Shown here in pieces: positions 39,774 to 46,195 of a stretch of 46,195 nt of DNA. The stretch comes from an uncultured Collinsella sp. (lineage in GTDB: Bacteria; Actinomycetota; Coriobacteriia; Coriobacteriales; Coriobacteriaceae). The notes below the pieces were generated by a model that was given only the letters and a program-made list of their open reading frames with translations, was not told where the DNA came from and made no database searches. Position 1 is the stretch's first letter, and each line of letters starts with the position of its first letter. The stretch is from positions 1 through 46,195 of the forward strand of contig URTZ01000001.1 in NCBI GenBank assembly GCA_900550825.1. Direction: 5' to 3'. The position numbers and the translations under genes were made by a program.

Positions 39774-40337
39774 TCACGATCCCTCCTTTGAGTCCGTTGC
39801 CTGCGGGCTCAGGCGCACGGCGCGCAGACGACACGAAGCATCGCCAGCATCCGCGGCAACCGTCACCATATCGACCCAGCCGCGTCCGTCGCGCACGATG
39901 GCGCCCCACACGTTTCCCTTGATGTCGAGATAGCCGCTCAGAGCAAGTTGCGCCGTGGGTACCTCGCGATAGGCACGCAGCATATCCGCCGCCGCTTCGG
40001 TCATCGGTCGGTCCTCGGACCATGCAAGCCGGACCGCAATCGCGTTGCCCTCAGGCGAATCCGTCGCAGTGCCAGACCGCTTGTCGAGCGTCCGCAGAAA
40101 GGTTTGCGCCGTGACAGCGACATCCGAATCGTCCGCATCTCGCATCTCATCTTTTTGAGACGCCACCGCCGAATCTGAGCCCAAATCGGAGGCGGTCCCA
40201 GGACGCTGCTGCCGCGCGGCGTTAAGCCCCCAAAGCACCGCCGCTATCGCCACGGTCAGGCAAGCAAACACCAGCAGCACCCCGATGGGGCGCTCGCCCT
40301 CTACAGGCTGTTGATGCCCTCGCTGATAGCGTTCCAT
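39774..40337 (-). CDS. Tad-locus hypothetical membrane-anchored protein
   Basis: A 187-residue protein with one N-terminal helix (PIGVLLVFACLTVAIAAVLW) and an extracytoplasmic domain. Not recognised; in tad loci this position often holds an anchored assembly factor. The ATG at 40337 overlaps the Flp gene by 37 bases and its ribosome site (AAGG, ten bases away) is weak; a GTG at codon 19 is an alternative. It ends one base before the next start. Confidence 0.65.
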   Translation of the reverse strand: MERYQRGHQQPVEGERPIGVLLVFACLTVAIAAVLWGLNAARQQRPGTASDLGSDSAVASQKDEMRDADDSDVAVTAQTFLRTLDKRSGTATDSPEGNAIAVRLAWSEDRPMTEAAADMLRAYREVPTAQLALSGYLDIKGNVWGAIVRDGRGWVDMVTVAADAGDASCRLRAVRLSPQATDSKEGS

Positions 40338-40534
40338 AGATCTTGGACCTTGCCCTTAAATGCGACGATGGCGATAATCGCGATCACCACGAGCACGCCG
40401 ACCAAGATGGCATACTCGGTGGTACCCTGTGCACTCTCCTCCTGCAATAGTTCCTTGGCGCGCTGACGAACATGTGCCGCCCGGCAAAACGCCCAGCCCT
40501 GGACCTTGCCAGCAGCGTCAGTCATCGTGTTCAT
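40301..40534 (-). CDS. flp: Flp family type IVb pilin
   Basis: A 77-residue prepilin. The leader ends at LQEESAQGTTEYAIL, with the G and E-Y of class III prepilins, then a 20-residue helix (VGVLVVIAIIAIVAFKGKV) and a short tail. It would be the main shaft subunit after cleavage by a prepilin peptidase that is not in this window. GGGAGGAATAC precedes the ATG. Confidence 0.9.
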   Translation of the reverse strand: MNTMTDAAGKVQGWAFCRAAHVRQRAKELLQEESAQGTTEYAILVGVLVVIAIIAIVAFKGKVQDLWNAISEGINSL

Positions 40535-40544
40535 GTATTCCTCC

Positions 40545-41186
40545 CTACATCATCCCGCCTGCTCCCAGCAGCGGGCCCAATATGGACAGAAGCAACGCCG
40601 GCAAGATGAGCGTGCCGGTGGGAATCAGCAGCTTGACGGGCGCACGCTCGATCTCGCGCTCGACCGCGGCGCGATGAGCCGCACGGATCTCGCGACTTTG
40701 AGCGGCCAGCGTCTCGGCAAGTGGGGCACCCAGGGCGAGCGCCTGCCCCACCGTGATGGCAAAGGTCTCGAGCGCTCGCACGTCCAGGTCGCGCGCGGCG
40801 GCCAACAACTCGTCCTCACGCGTGCCCACGCCCACCTGCCACGCCATGCAGGCGCGCTCAAGGCGAAGAGCCAGCACTGACCGGCGGTTGGCGCAGAAAA
40901 TCTCAAGCGCCGCATCAAACGAAAGACCGGCCGAAAGACCCAAGCGCACAACATCAATCATCTCGGACACTTCGCCGAGCGACACTCGCGCCGGGCCGCC
41001 CGCTCCAACCGCGCCCTTCACTCGCGCGGTCAGAGCATCGACCACCGAGCGACCCGCGGCAGCGACCAGCACCGCCTCGCGCTTGCAGGCCTCTGCGATC
41101 TTGCGTGCATCCGCCCGATCCAAACCCGTCGCGACAAATACACTCAGGGCGCACAGGCAAGCCGCAACTGCAACCGGGACGCTCAT
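40545..41186 (-). CDS. tadC: TadC-like type II secretion system F domain protein
   Basis: A 213-residue inner-membrane platform protein with an N-terminal helix (VPVAVAACLCALSVFVATGL), the T2SSF core (MIDVVRLGLSAGLSFDAALE) and a C-terminal helix (IPTGTLILPALLLSILGPLL). It starts at the ATG at 41186, overlapping the TadB stop as ATGA. Confidence 0.87.
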   Translation of the reverse strand: MSVPVAVAACLCALSVFVATGLDRADARKIAEACKREAVLVAAAGRSVVDALTARVKGAVGAGGPARVSLGEVSEMIDVVRLGLSAGLSFDAALEIFCANRRSVLALRLERACMAWQVGVGTREDELLAAARDLDVRALETFAITVGQALALGAPLAETLAAQSREIRAAHRAAVEREIERAPVKLLIPTGTLILPALLLSILGPLLGAGGMM

Positions 41187-42109
41187 AGCTCCACCCGCAT
41201 AATGCGTCGGATAACCACCAGGGCAACGGCGTTGAGGGCAAGACCCAGCACCACAGCGCCCGCGCCGGCAGGCGTCGCAAGACCGCGACGAAAATCTGCC
41301 GAAAGCAGCGCCAACACCGCGCACATGCCCGTCGGCATCGCCGCGACCATATGCGCAGACATGCGGGCCTGCGACGTCTTAACATCTAGGCGGCGCTTGA
41401 GCTCAATGCGCTCCCCCACCATGCTCGACGCCTCGGACAGTAAGTCGGCAAGCGGAGCACCGGTGCGCTGAGACACCTTAAGCGCCAAGGTCACAAGCGA
41501 AAGGCCGGGAGCGTCGATGCGCACGAGCAAGTCATCGAGCGCGTCGGTCGCCGAGATACCGCAATCGATCGCCGCCGCCACCCGCAAAAACTCGGTATGC
41601 ACCGGTTCTTGCGCATGAGCGCCCACAAAGCGCATGCCCTGGGCCAGCGAATGTCCCGAGGCAAGCGACATGGAAAGTGCGGTAAACGCCTCGGGCATTG
41701 CCTCTTCTGCATCGTGTTGCTCGCGCCGGCTCTCAAAGCCATCCCGAGCGGCGCCAACGGCAATCGGAGCAACAAGTCCCAAGGCAAATCCGAGGGGCGA
41801 TAACGACACCATCGTTAGTAAAACGCAGCAGACACCGCTCGATAGCAGTAGAAACGCCAAACGCCCCGAAGCATCTTCGATCACGAGGCCAAGGCGATGC
41901 GCCGGAGCCAGCGATGTCCACGAACGGGCGATCTTTTTCAGCAGATCGTTTTCCACCAGCTCACGCGGCAGCTTCTCTGCCACCGTCTCGAGCGCCTGAC
42001 GCGCCAGCTCCGCCGGCGGCACCTGCGGCACACGAGGTTCCGCCCCGCACGCCGTCGCAACAGAAAACCCTGCCAAACCCCCTACGACGAGGGGCACAGC
42101 GACCTCCAT
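41183..42109 (-). CDS. tadB: TadB-like type II secretion system F domain protein
   Basis: A 308-residue platform protein with helices in the first 120 residues, the T2SSF core (FTALSMSLASGHSLAQGMRF ... DLLVRIDAPGLSLVTLALKV) and two C-terminal helices. It pairs with TadC to couple the ATPase to the pilus. The ATG at 42109 follows GGAGGTGGACGA and overlaps tadA by 28 bases. Confidence 0.9.
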   Translation of the reverse strand: MEVAVPLVVGGLAGFSVATACGAEPRVPQVPPAELARQALETVAEKLPRELVENDLLKKIARSWTSLAPAHRLGLVIEDASGRLAFLLLSSGVCCVLLTMVSLSPLGFALGLVAPIAVGAARDGFESRREQHDAEEAMPEAFTALSMSLASGHSLAQGMRFVGAHAQEPVHTEFLRVAAAIDCGISATDALDDLLVRIDAPGLSLVTLALKVSQRTGAPLADLLSEASSMVGERIELKRRLDVKTSQARMSAHMVAAMPTGMCAVLALLSADFRRGLATPAGAGAVVLGLALNAVALVVIRRIMRVEL

Positions 42110-43410
42110 TCGTCCACCTCCTCTTGTGTGAGCGTCCCCGACCGCAGGCCTTCTGCGATAAACGGCGGCTCGCGGTCAAGCGTCCAGGTGCGCTCGGCGG
42201 CATCGAAAGTCACATAGCGCTCGAGCTCTACGCCGCCCGACGCGGCGCGACGCACCCCCGAATACGAGGAGACGAAACGCCTGCCATCGGCGTGGCGCTC
42301 GGACATCACGATACCGTCGAGCGCCATGGCAATCTGCTCCTCGATGAGCTCACTCGGCAGGTCGATGCCATAACGTGCAAGCAATGTCAGACGCACCACG
42401 GTCTCCTGTTCTGAACCCGCATGAAGTGTGGTGAGCGACCCGTCGTGGCCCGTGTTCATGGCCTGCAACATGTCGCAGCACTCGGCACCGCGCACCTCGC
42501 CCACCACGATGCGGTCGGGGCGCATGCGCAGGGCATTAGTTACTAGGTCGCGAATCGTCACCGCACCCTCACCCTCAATTGAAGCCTCGCGCGCCTCTAG
42601 GCGCACCACGTGCGGATGATGCGCAAACTTGAGCTCGGCAGAGTCCTCGATCGTCACGATGCGCTCGCCGGTGGAAATCTCGCATGACAACGCGTTGAGC
42701 AGGGTGGTCTTACCAGATCCCGTGCCTCCCGCAACCGCCAGGTCCTGTCGCAGCGACACCGCGCACGACAGCAGCTGCGCATACCAAAGCGGCAGCGACC
42801 CCAGCCCCACAAGCTCGTCCAGCGAGCAGATACGGTCCGAGAACTTTCGGATGGTGAGAATCGGTCCGTCAATCGCCACAGGCGGAATCACCGCGTTGAC
42901 GCGATAGCCCGTTTTGAGGCGGGCGTTGACGATGGGGCTGCGTTCGTCGATACGGCGGCCAAGTGGCGAGATGATGCGGTCGATAAGCACACGGATCTGC
43001 TCATCATCCTCAAACGCATGCTCGATGGGGTACAAGACGCCGCCGCATTCAAAGAAAGCCGAGCGGCAGCCGTTGATCATGATCTCGGTAACGGTGTCGT
43101 CCTCGATGAGCGGCTGCAACGGCCCCAAGCCCACCACGTCATCCAAAATCTCGTCGATGATGGTCTCGCGCTCGGGCGTCGCGAGATCGGTCGGTTCCTC
43201 AACATTGAGCGCCGCCTCCACCGCGGGACGCAATTCCGAGCGGGCAAGTGCCGGGTCGATATAGGCGCTGATACGCGCCACTTCGTCGTAACCCATGCGG
43301 TCCATCACGGCGCGCTTGGTGCGTCGTTTCACCGCGCGGCGACGCCCCGCATCTACAGGCGCTGCCGCCGCTGCAGCGCCGGCAGCCTTAATCCTCGTTT
43401 GCAGGCTCAT
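42082..43410 (-). CDS. tadA: CpaF/TadA family pilus ATPase
   Basis: A 442-residue secretion ATPase that powers extension and possibly retraction of the tad pilus. Walker A is AGGTGSGKTTLLNAL, the Asp box is TIEDSAELKF, Walker B-like is PDRIVVGEVRGAE, and the His box is TGHDGSLTTLHAG. The N-terminal domain includes PLIEDDTVTEIMINGC. The ATG at 43410 overlaps the TadZ stop (ATGA), and AGGGTGATC precedes it. Confidence 0.94.
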   Translation of the reverse strand: MSLQTRIKAAGAAAAAAPVDAGRRRAVKRRTKRAVMDRMGYDEVARISAYIDPALARSELRPAVEAALNVEEPTDLATPERETIIDEILDDVVGLGPLQPLIEDDTVTEIMINGCRSAFFECGGVLYPIEHAFEDDEQIRVLIDRIISPLGRRIDERSPIVNARLKTGYRVNAVIPPVAIDGPILTIRKFSDRICSLDELVGLGSLPLWYAQLLSCAVSLRQDLAVAGGTGSGKTTLLNALSCEISTGERIVTIEDSAELKFAHHPHVVRLEAREASIEGEGAVTIRDLVTNALRMRPDRIVVGEVRGAECCDMLQAMNTGHDGSLTTLHAGSEQETVVRLTLLARYGIDLPSELIEEQIAMALDGIVMSERHADGRRFVSSYSGVRRAASGGVELERYVTFDAAERTWTLDREPPFIAEGLRSGTLTQEEVDEWRSLCPSS

Positions 43411-45056
43411 CGCTGATCACCCTCGCGCAACCAGGGAAGGCGGATACGCGGGCGTTCGGTACGCGTTGCACGGTCGGCGACCATATCGCTCCAAGGGCCG
43501 ACGGCGCACCCCAGTTCCACGAGCATCTCGCGCGTAGCCTCGCGCACGCTGGTCGCAAAAGCGCTGGTCTGCCCCACTGCCTCGTCAGCGCGTCCAAACG
43601 CCATGAGCGCGGCGAGATCCTGCCCGCCATCGGCGATATGAATCTTGGAGCTCAACGCACAGGCAATCTCAAAGCGCATGGCGACGTCCTCGTCTGCCCC
43701 GCGCGCACCGAACCGGTTGAACACGGCGCTCATGCGCGTGCGCGGCACACCCACTCGACTTGCCAGTTCAATGACGCGCGACGCCGATGTCGCGGACGAC
43801 ACCGCCGCATCGCCAACGACCAGGCAACGGTCGCTCGCCGCCACCGCAGCCGCCACGGCATCACCCCAAAAGACCGAGGTGTCGACAAAGACCACGTCGG
43901 ATTCGCGACGCAGAACATCAAGCAGTAGCTCCACCGGACGTGCCATGAGCTCGGCTTGCTCGGGCGCCGCGACGGGACCCCAGAGCGTAACGCCCGGCGC
44001 CACGCGCATCGATGTGGCTACGATATCCGGCTCGGTGAGCGTGCCCGCCGCCGACGGCTCGATAAGTGCCGCCATATCGCGCGGAGCATCGACGCCTAAC
44101 AAGTCGTAAAGGTTTCCAAACATCAGGTCCAGGTCGAGCACGGCGGCACGCAAGCCCAACAGCGACGATGTGTGTGCCATGGTGGCAACGATCGTCGACT
44201 TGCCGCAACCGCCCGAACCCGAAATGGCGCAGATGACCGGAGCTCGGTGCGGCGAAGCGGCAGCGTCTGCCGGCGGCATCGGAGGCGGCGGGGCGGGCGT
44301 CGGTGGCAGCGCCCCCGTCTCCCCCGCCGCAACCACACGCTGCGTCCAAGCCGGCATGGCAGCTTGTTCGGTCTGCGAGGCAGGCTCGTTCTGCGCAATC
44401 TGCTCATGCTGCATCAGCGACAACTCGCCGCACCCGGCAAAGCCCTCAACTTCGTCGAGTTCATCCGCCAGATTCACGCCGTGCACGTATCCCAAATCTA
44501 CAGCCGGGGAGTCGCCAGCATGCTGCGCCGGCCCTCCAGCGTCATCGTATACAAGGGGGTTCCGGGGGCGCCGACCATGCTCGGCTTCCGCTTTTCCATA
44601 ATCATCAACACGCGGGCCTCTTGTAGCGCGAGGCGCCCCGGGTTCCCTATCAACAAAAGCATCGGGCTCAATCGTCATGCGCCGATCGGAATCAACCGCT
44701 CCCTCGCCCGCGCGCCCGTTGCCGCATATACTGTGCGCAGCGATGACCTCGGTCGCCCCTGCGCGAAACAGCCCCTCGATATCCGACGGATCGAGTGCTT
44801 CTATCAACACGACCACGCGACTCACGCGGCCTTCGGCCGTCAGGCGCGCAACAGTCTTGCGCACATCTTCGGTATCAAACAGAGACGCCGCGATGATGGC
44901 GGCCCCGCGGCGCGACGGAAACGCCCGCGCCATGGAAACCAGCCCGTCCAGGTCACCCACGCGAAGCACCTGTGCACCCGCATCACGGCCCTCGACTTCC
45001 CGCTGCAACAGCCCGTAATCGCCGCACGCGCAGCACGCAAGCCAGATCGCCTTCAT
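43407..45056 (-). CDS. tadZ: TadZ/CpaE-like ParA-family ATPase
   Basis: A 549-residue protein. The first 110 residues resemble the atypical receiver domain of TadZ; a long disordered linker follows, ending in a proline-rich run (PPTPAPPPPMPPADA), then a MinD/ParA ATPase with deviant Walker A ISGSGGCGKSTIVATMA, the LDLDLMFG block and VVFVDTS. TadZ positions the apparatus at the pole. Start at the ATG at 45056, overlapping the CpaB stop (TGATG). A GTG one codon earlier is possible. Confidence 0.88.
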   Translation of the reverse strand: MKAIWLACCACGDYGLLQREVEGRDAGAQVLRVGDLDGLVSMARAFPSRRGAAIIAASLFDTEDVRKTVARLTAEGRVSRVVVLIEALDPSDIEGLFRAGATEVIAAHSICGNGRAGEGAVDSDRRMTIEPDAFVDREPGAPRATRGPRVDDYGKAEAEHGRRPRNPLVYDDAGGPAQHAGDSPAVDLGYVHGVNLADELDEVEGFAGCGELSLMQHEQIAQNEPASQTEQAAMPAWTQRVVAAGETGALPPTPAPPPPMPPADAAASPHRAPVICAISGSGGCGKSTIVATMAHTSSLLGLRAAVLDLDLMFGNLYDLLGVDAPRDMAALIEPSAAGTLTEPDIVATSMRVAPGVTLWGPVAAPEQAELMARPVELLLDVLRRESDVVFVDTSVFWGDAVAAAVAASDRCLVVGDAAVSSATSASRVIELASRVGVPRTRMSAVFNRFGARGADEDVAMRFEIACALSSKIHIADGGQDLAALMAFGRADEAVGQTSAFATSVREATREMLVELGCAVGPWSDMVADRATRTERPRIRLPWLREGDQR

Positions 45057-45715
45057 CACTCGTCGCCTCCGCTCTTTTTGCCGCGCGCCGTGGCGGGAAT
45101 CGTCAAGCTGACCGTTCCCTTGCCCGAGGCTCCCAGCAGTTCCTTGACGTCTTCGGGGTCAGCCGCCAGCGTCACCCATTCGATCTTGCCCTCGCGCGTG
45201 GCACCGGAATCCTCACTGGTATCGATCACGTGCGCGCCGCACAGTCGATCGGTTACGCCATCTTTTTGCACGTACACGTCCACATAGCTGCCCACGCCCG
45301 TGGCACCGCCGACCGAGTGCTCGGCATCGACCGCCACCGAAACGGCGACCTTGCCCTTAGGCACCTCGAGCTTGTGGCTCTCGGCCTTGGTGTAGACATT
45401 GCAGATCACGGCGTTTTTGGGAATACGCGAAGTCGTCACGTCGCCGCGCACCTGGCGCAGCTCGGTCGCCGCGTCACGCGGCAGCAAACTCGTCAGCCAT
45501 TCCTGGGTTATGACATTGGTCTCATCGAGGGTCTCGCCCACATCGATATCGCGCGCCGCGACGCATACCTCGACGCGATCGCCACCATACTTGGCCAAGG
45601 TCTCAGCCTGGACCTGTTCGGCTTGCGAGCGGATCGACGAGCCGTAAACCATGCAGAGCAGAGCAGCGAGCACGCCCGCGACCAGACTGATGGCGATGCG
45701 CTTGCTCTTGTTCAC
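45056..45715 (-). CDS. cpaB: CpaB/RcpC-like Flp pilus assembly protein
   Basis: A 219-residue protein with an N-terminal anchor (KRIAISLVAGVLAALLCMVY) and a SAF domain (VCVAARDIDVGETLDETNVI), then an RcpC-type C-terminal part (GSYVDVYVQKDG). First gene of the tad operon. The GTG at 45715, six bases after GAGAGGAG, is preferred to the ATG at 45730, which would swallow the ribosome site. Control may act at the inverted repeat 45796-45827. Confidence 0.88.
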   Translation of the reverse strand: MNKSKRIAISLVAGVLAALLCMVYGSSIRSQAEQVQAETLAKYGGDRVEVCVAARDIDVGETLDETNVITQEWLTSLLPRDAATELRQVRGDVTTSRIPKNAVICNVYTKAESHKLEVPKGKVAVSVAVDAEHSVGGATGVGSYVDVYVQKDGVTDRLCGAHVIDTSEDSGATREGKIEWVTLAADPEDVKELLGASGKGTVSLTIPATARGKKSGGDE

Positions 45716-45795
45716 GGCCGCTCCTCTCATGGCAGTGCCGGGCGAATGCCCGTACCACCATTGTCTGGGCGGTCAGAGTGCAAAGCGGCGCAATC

Positions 45796-45827
45796 GCGAT
45801 CTTGGTTTTCGATGTCAAACCAATCGC
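45796..45827. promoter_or_regulatory. Inverted repeat over a TTGACA box upstream of the tad operon
   Basis: GCGATCTTGGTTT (45796-45808) and AAACCAATCGC (45817-45827) form an inverted repeat with a 2-base bulge. The minus-strand TTGACA (45818-45813) lies inside it. No good -10 is seen at 16-18 bases, suggesting an activator-dependent or noncanonical promoter. Confidence 0.4.
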
Positions 45828-45915
45828 TAACCAAAAGCTGACCAGCCCGTCAAGCTCGTGGCAAGGTTTTGGTCAGCACGTCAGCAAACTGCATATTTCG
45901 AGGCTATTCCGCAGC

Positions 45916-45950
45916 AAAAAAGCCGTCTCCCGAACAGTTGGGAGACAGCT
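45916..45950 (-). terminator. Terminator of rsgA
   Basis: Minus strand AGCTGTCTCCC pairs with GGGAGACGGCT (one G-U pair), followed by TTTTTT, 18 bases past the rsgA stop. Confidence 0.88.
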
Positions 45951-45967
45951 GTCATAGGAAAAATCAA

Positions 45968-46195
45968 TTACAGATGGACATCGGGATCGAGCATTTGAGC
46001 GCTCACGCGCATGGATGACGCCAGGTTTTGGAACGTTTCCAGACGCAGGCTGTCAATCTGCCCGGCGTCCTCGGCCTCGCGAACGGCGCAACCCGGCTCA
46101 TGGGTATGTGTGCAATCGCCAAACCGGCACGCGCGCGATGCCTCAACAATCTCGGGGAAGGCGCGCGCCAGACCCCGCTCGTGACCCACGAGCGG
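45968..46195 (-). CDS. rsgA: Ribosome small-subunit GTPase RsgA, C-terminal part
   Basis: The last 75 or so residues of RsgA (YjeQ), running off the window edge. The zinc knuckle CRFGDCTHTHEPGC is complete, followed by the basic-acidic helix REAEDAGQIDSLRLETFQNL. RsgA is a circularly permuted GTPase that checks late 30S assembly. The GTPase domain and start lie beyond 46195. Confidence 0.92.
   Translation of the reverse strand, partial: PLVGHERGLARAFPEIVEASRACRFGDCTHTHEPGCAVREAEDAGQIDSLRLETFQNLASSMRVSAQMLDPDVHL

Overview
The window looks like chromosomal DNA from a high-GC, Gram-positive actinobacterium of the class Coriobacteriia, most likely Collinsella or a close relative. This is inferred from gene content (twin YhgE/Pip proteins, VanRS-like regulators beside a D,D-carboxypeptidase, an actinobacterial tad locus without an outer-membrane secretin) and from the composition; no rRNA or other decisive marker is present. 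Nearly every gene lies on the minus strand. The plus-strand exceptions are a D,D-carboxypeptidase (19007-20347) and a previously overlooked-size 57-residue membrane protein (26919-27092).

Layout. 1-750: a run of palindromes and the wreck of an MFS transporter gene. 740-8345: M20 amidohydrolase, EamA exporter, and a two-gene YhgE/Pip operon with a symmetric operator-like site. 8485-8591: palindromic repeats. 8622-13454: HtpG with a terminator-like hairpin in its leader, a GNAT acetyltransferase, and a CpsC-CpsD-CpsB phosphotyrosine module. 13650-20347: envelope and phosphate signalling: PhoR, PhoB, PstB, a VanS/VanR-like pair and a divergent D,D-carboxypeptidase. 20374-22215: tRNA-Ser with duplicated 3' ends around a hairpin-rich cassette, then an AAA+ ATPase gene preceded by six 9-10-bp-spaced iterons. 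22215-25350: an 813-residue unknown protein, tRNA-Arg, and a small unknown protein whose promoter carries a LexA-like box. 25524-34165: housekeeping genes (SerRS, ProC, RlmH, SPFH protein, tRNA-Leu, TatD, KsgA, MetRS, RsmI). 34172-36106: a GH5 protein lacking expected catalytic residues, tRNA-Phe and a ribbon-helix-helix protein with a toxin-like remnant. 36125-45715: a tightly overlapping tad pilus operon (CpaB, TadZ, TadA, TadB, TadC, Flp, three more pilin-like proteins, a 717-residue Tad protein and a DUF192 protein). The window ends inside rsgA.

How the genes work together. The tad operon is ordered CpaB-ATPase(TadZ)-ATPase(TadA)-platform(TadB,TadC)-pilins, the arrangement expected for one type IVc pilus or secretion machine; no prepilin peptidase is in view. 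PhoBR, PstB and VanRS-like genes form a regulatory block; the VanR-like gene and the carboxypeptidase gene diverge from a shared region with an 11-bp inverted repeat, suggesting the regulator controls cell-wall trimming. The most promising undescribed items are the tRNA-Ser-linked hairpin cassette (20498-20597), the iteron/ATPase unit (20970-22125), the htpG leader hairpin, and the catalytically altered GH5 protein. All functional calls come from reading motifs by eye; no database search was run.
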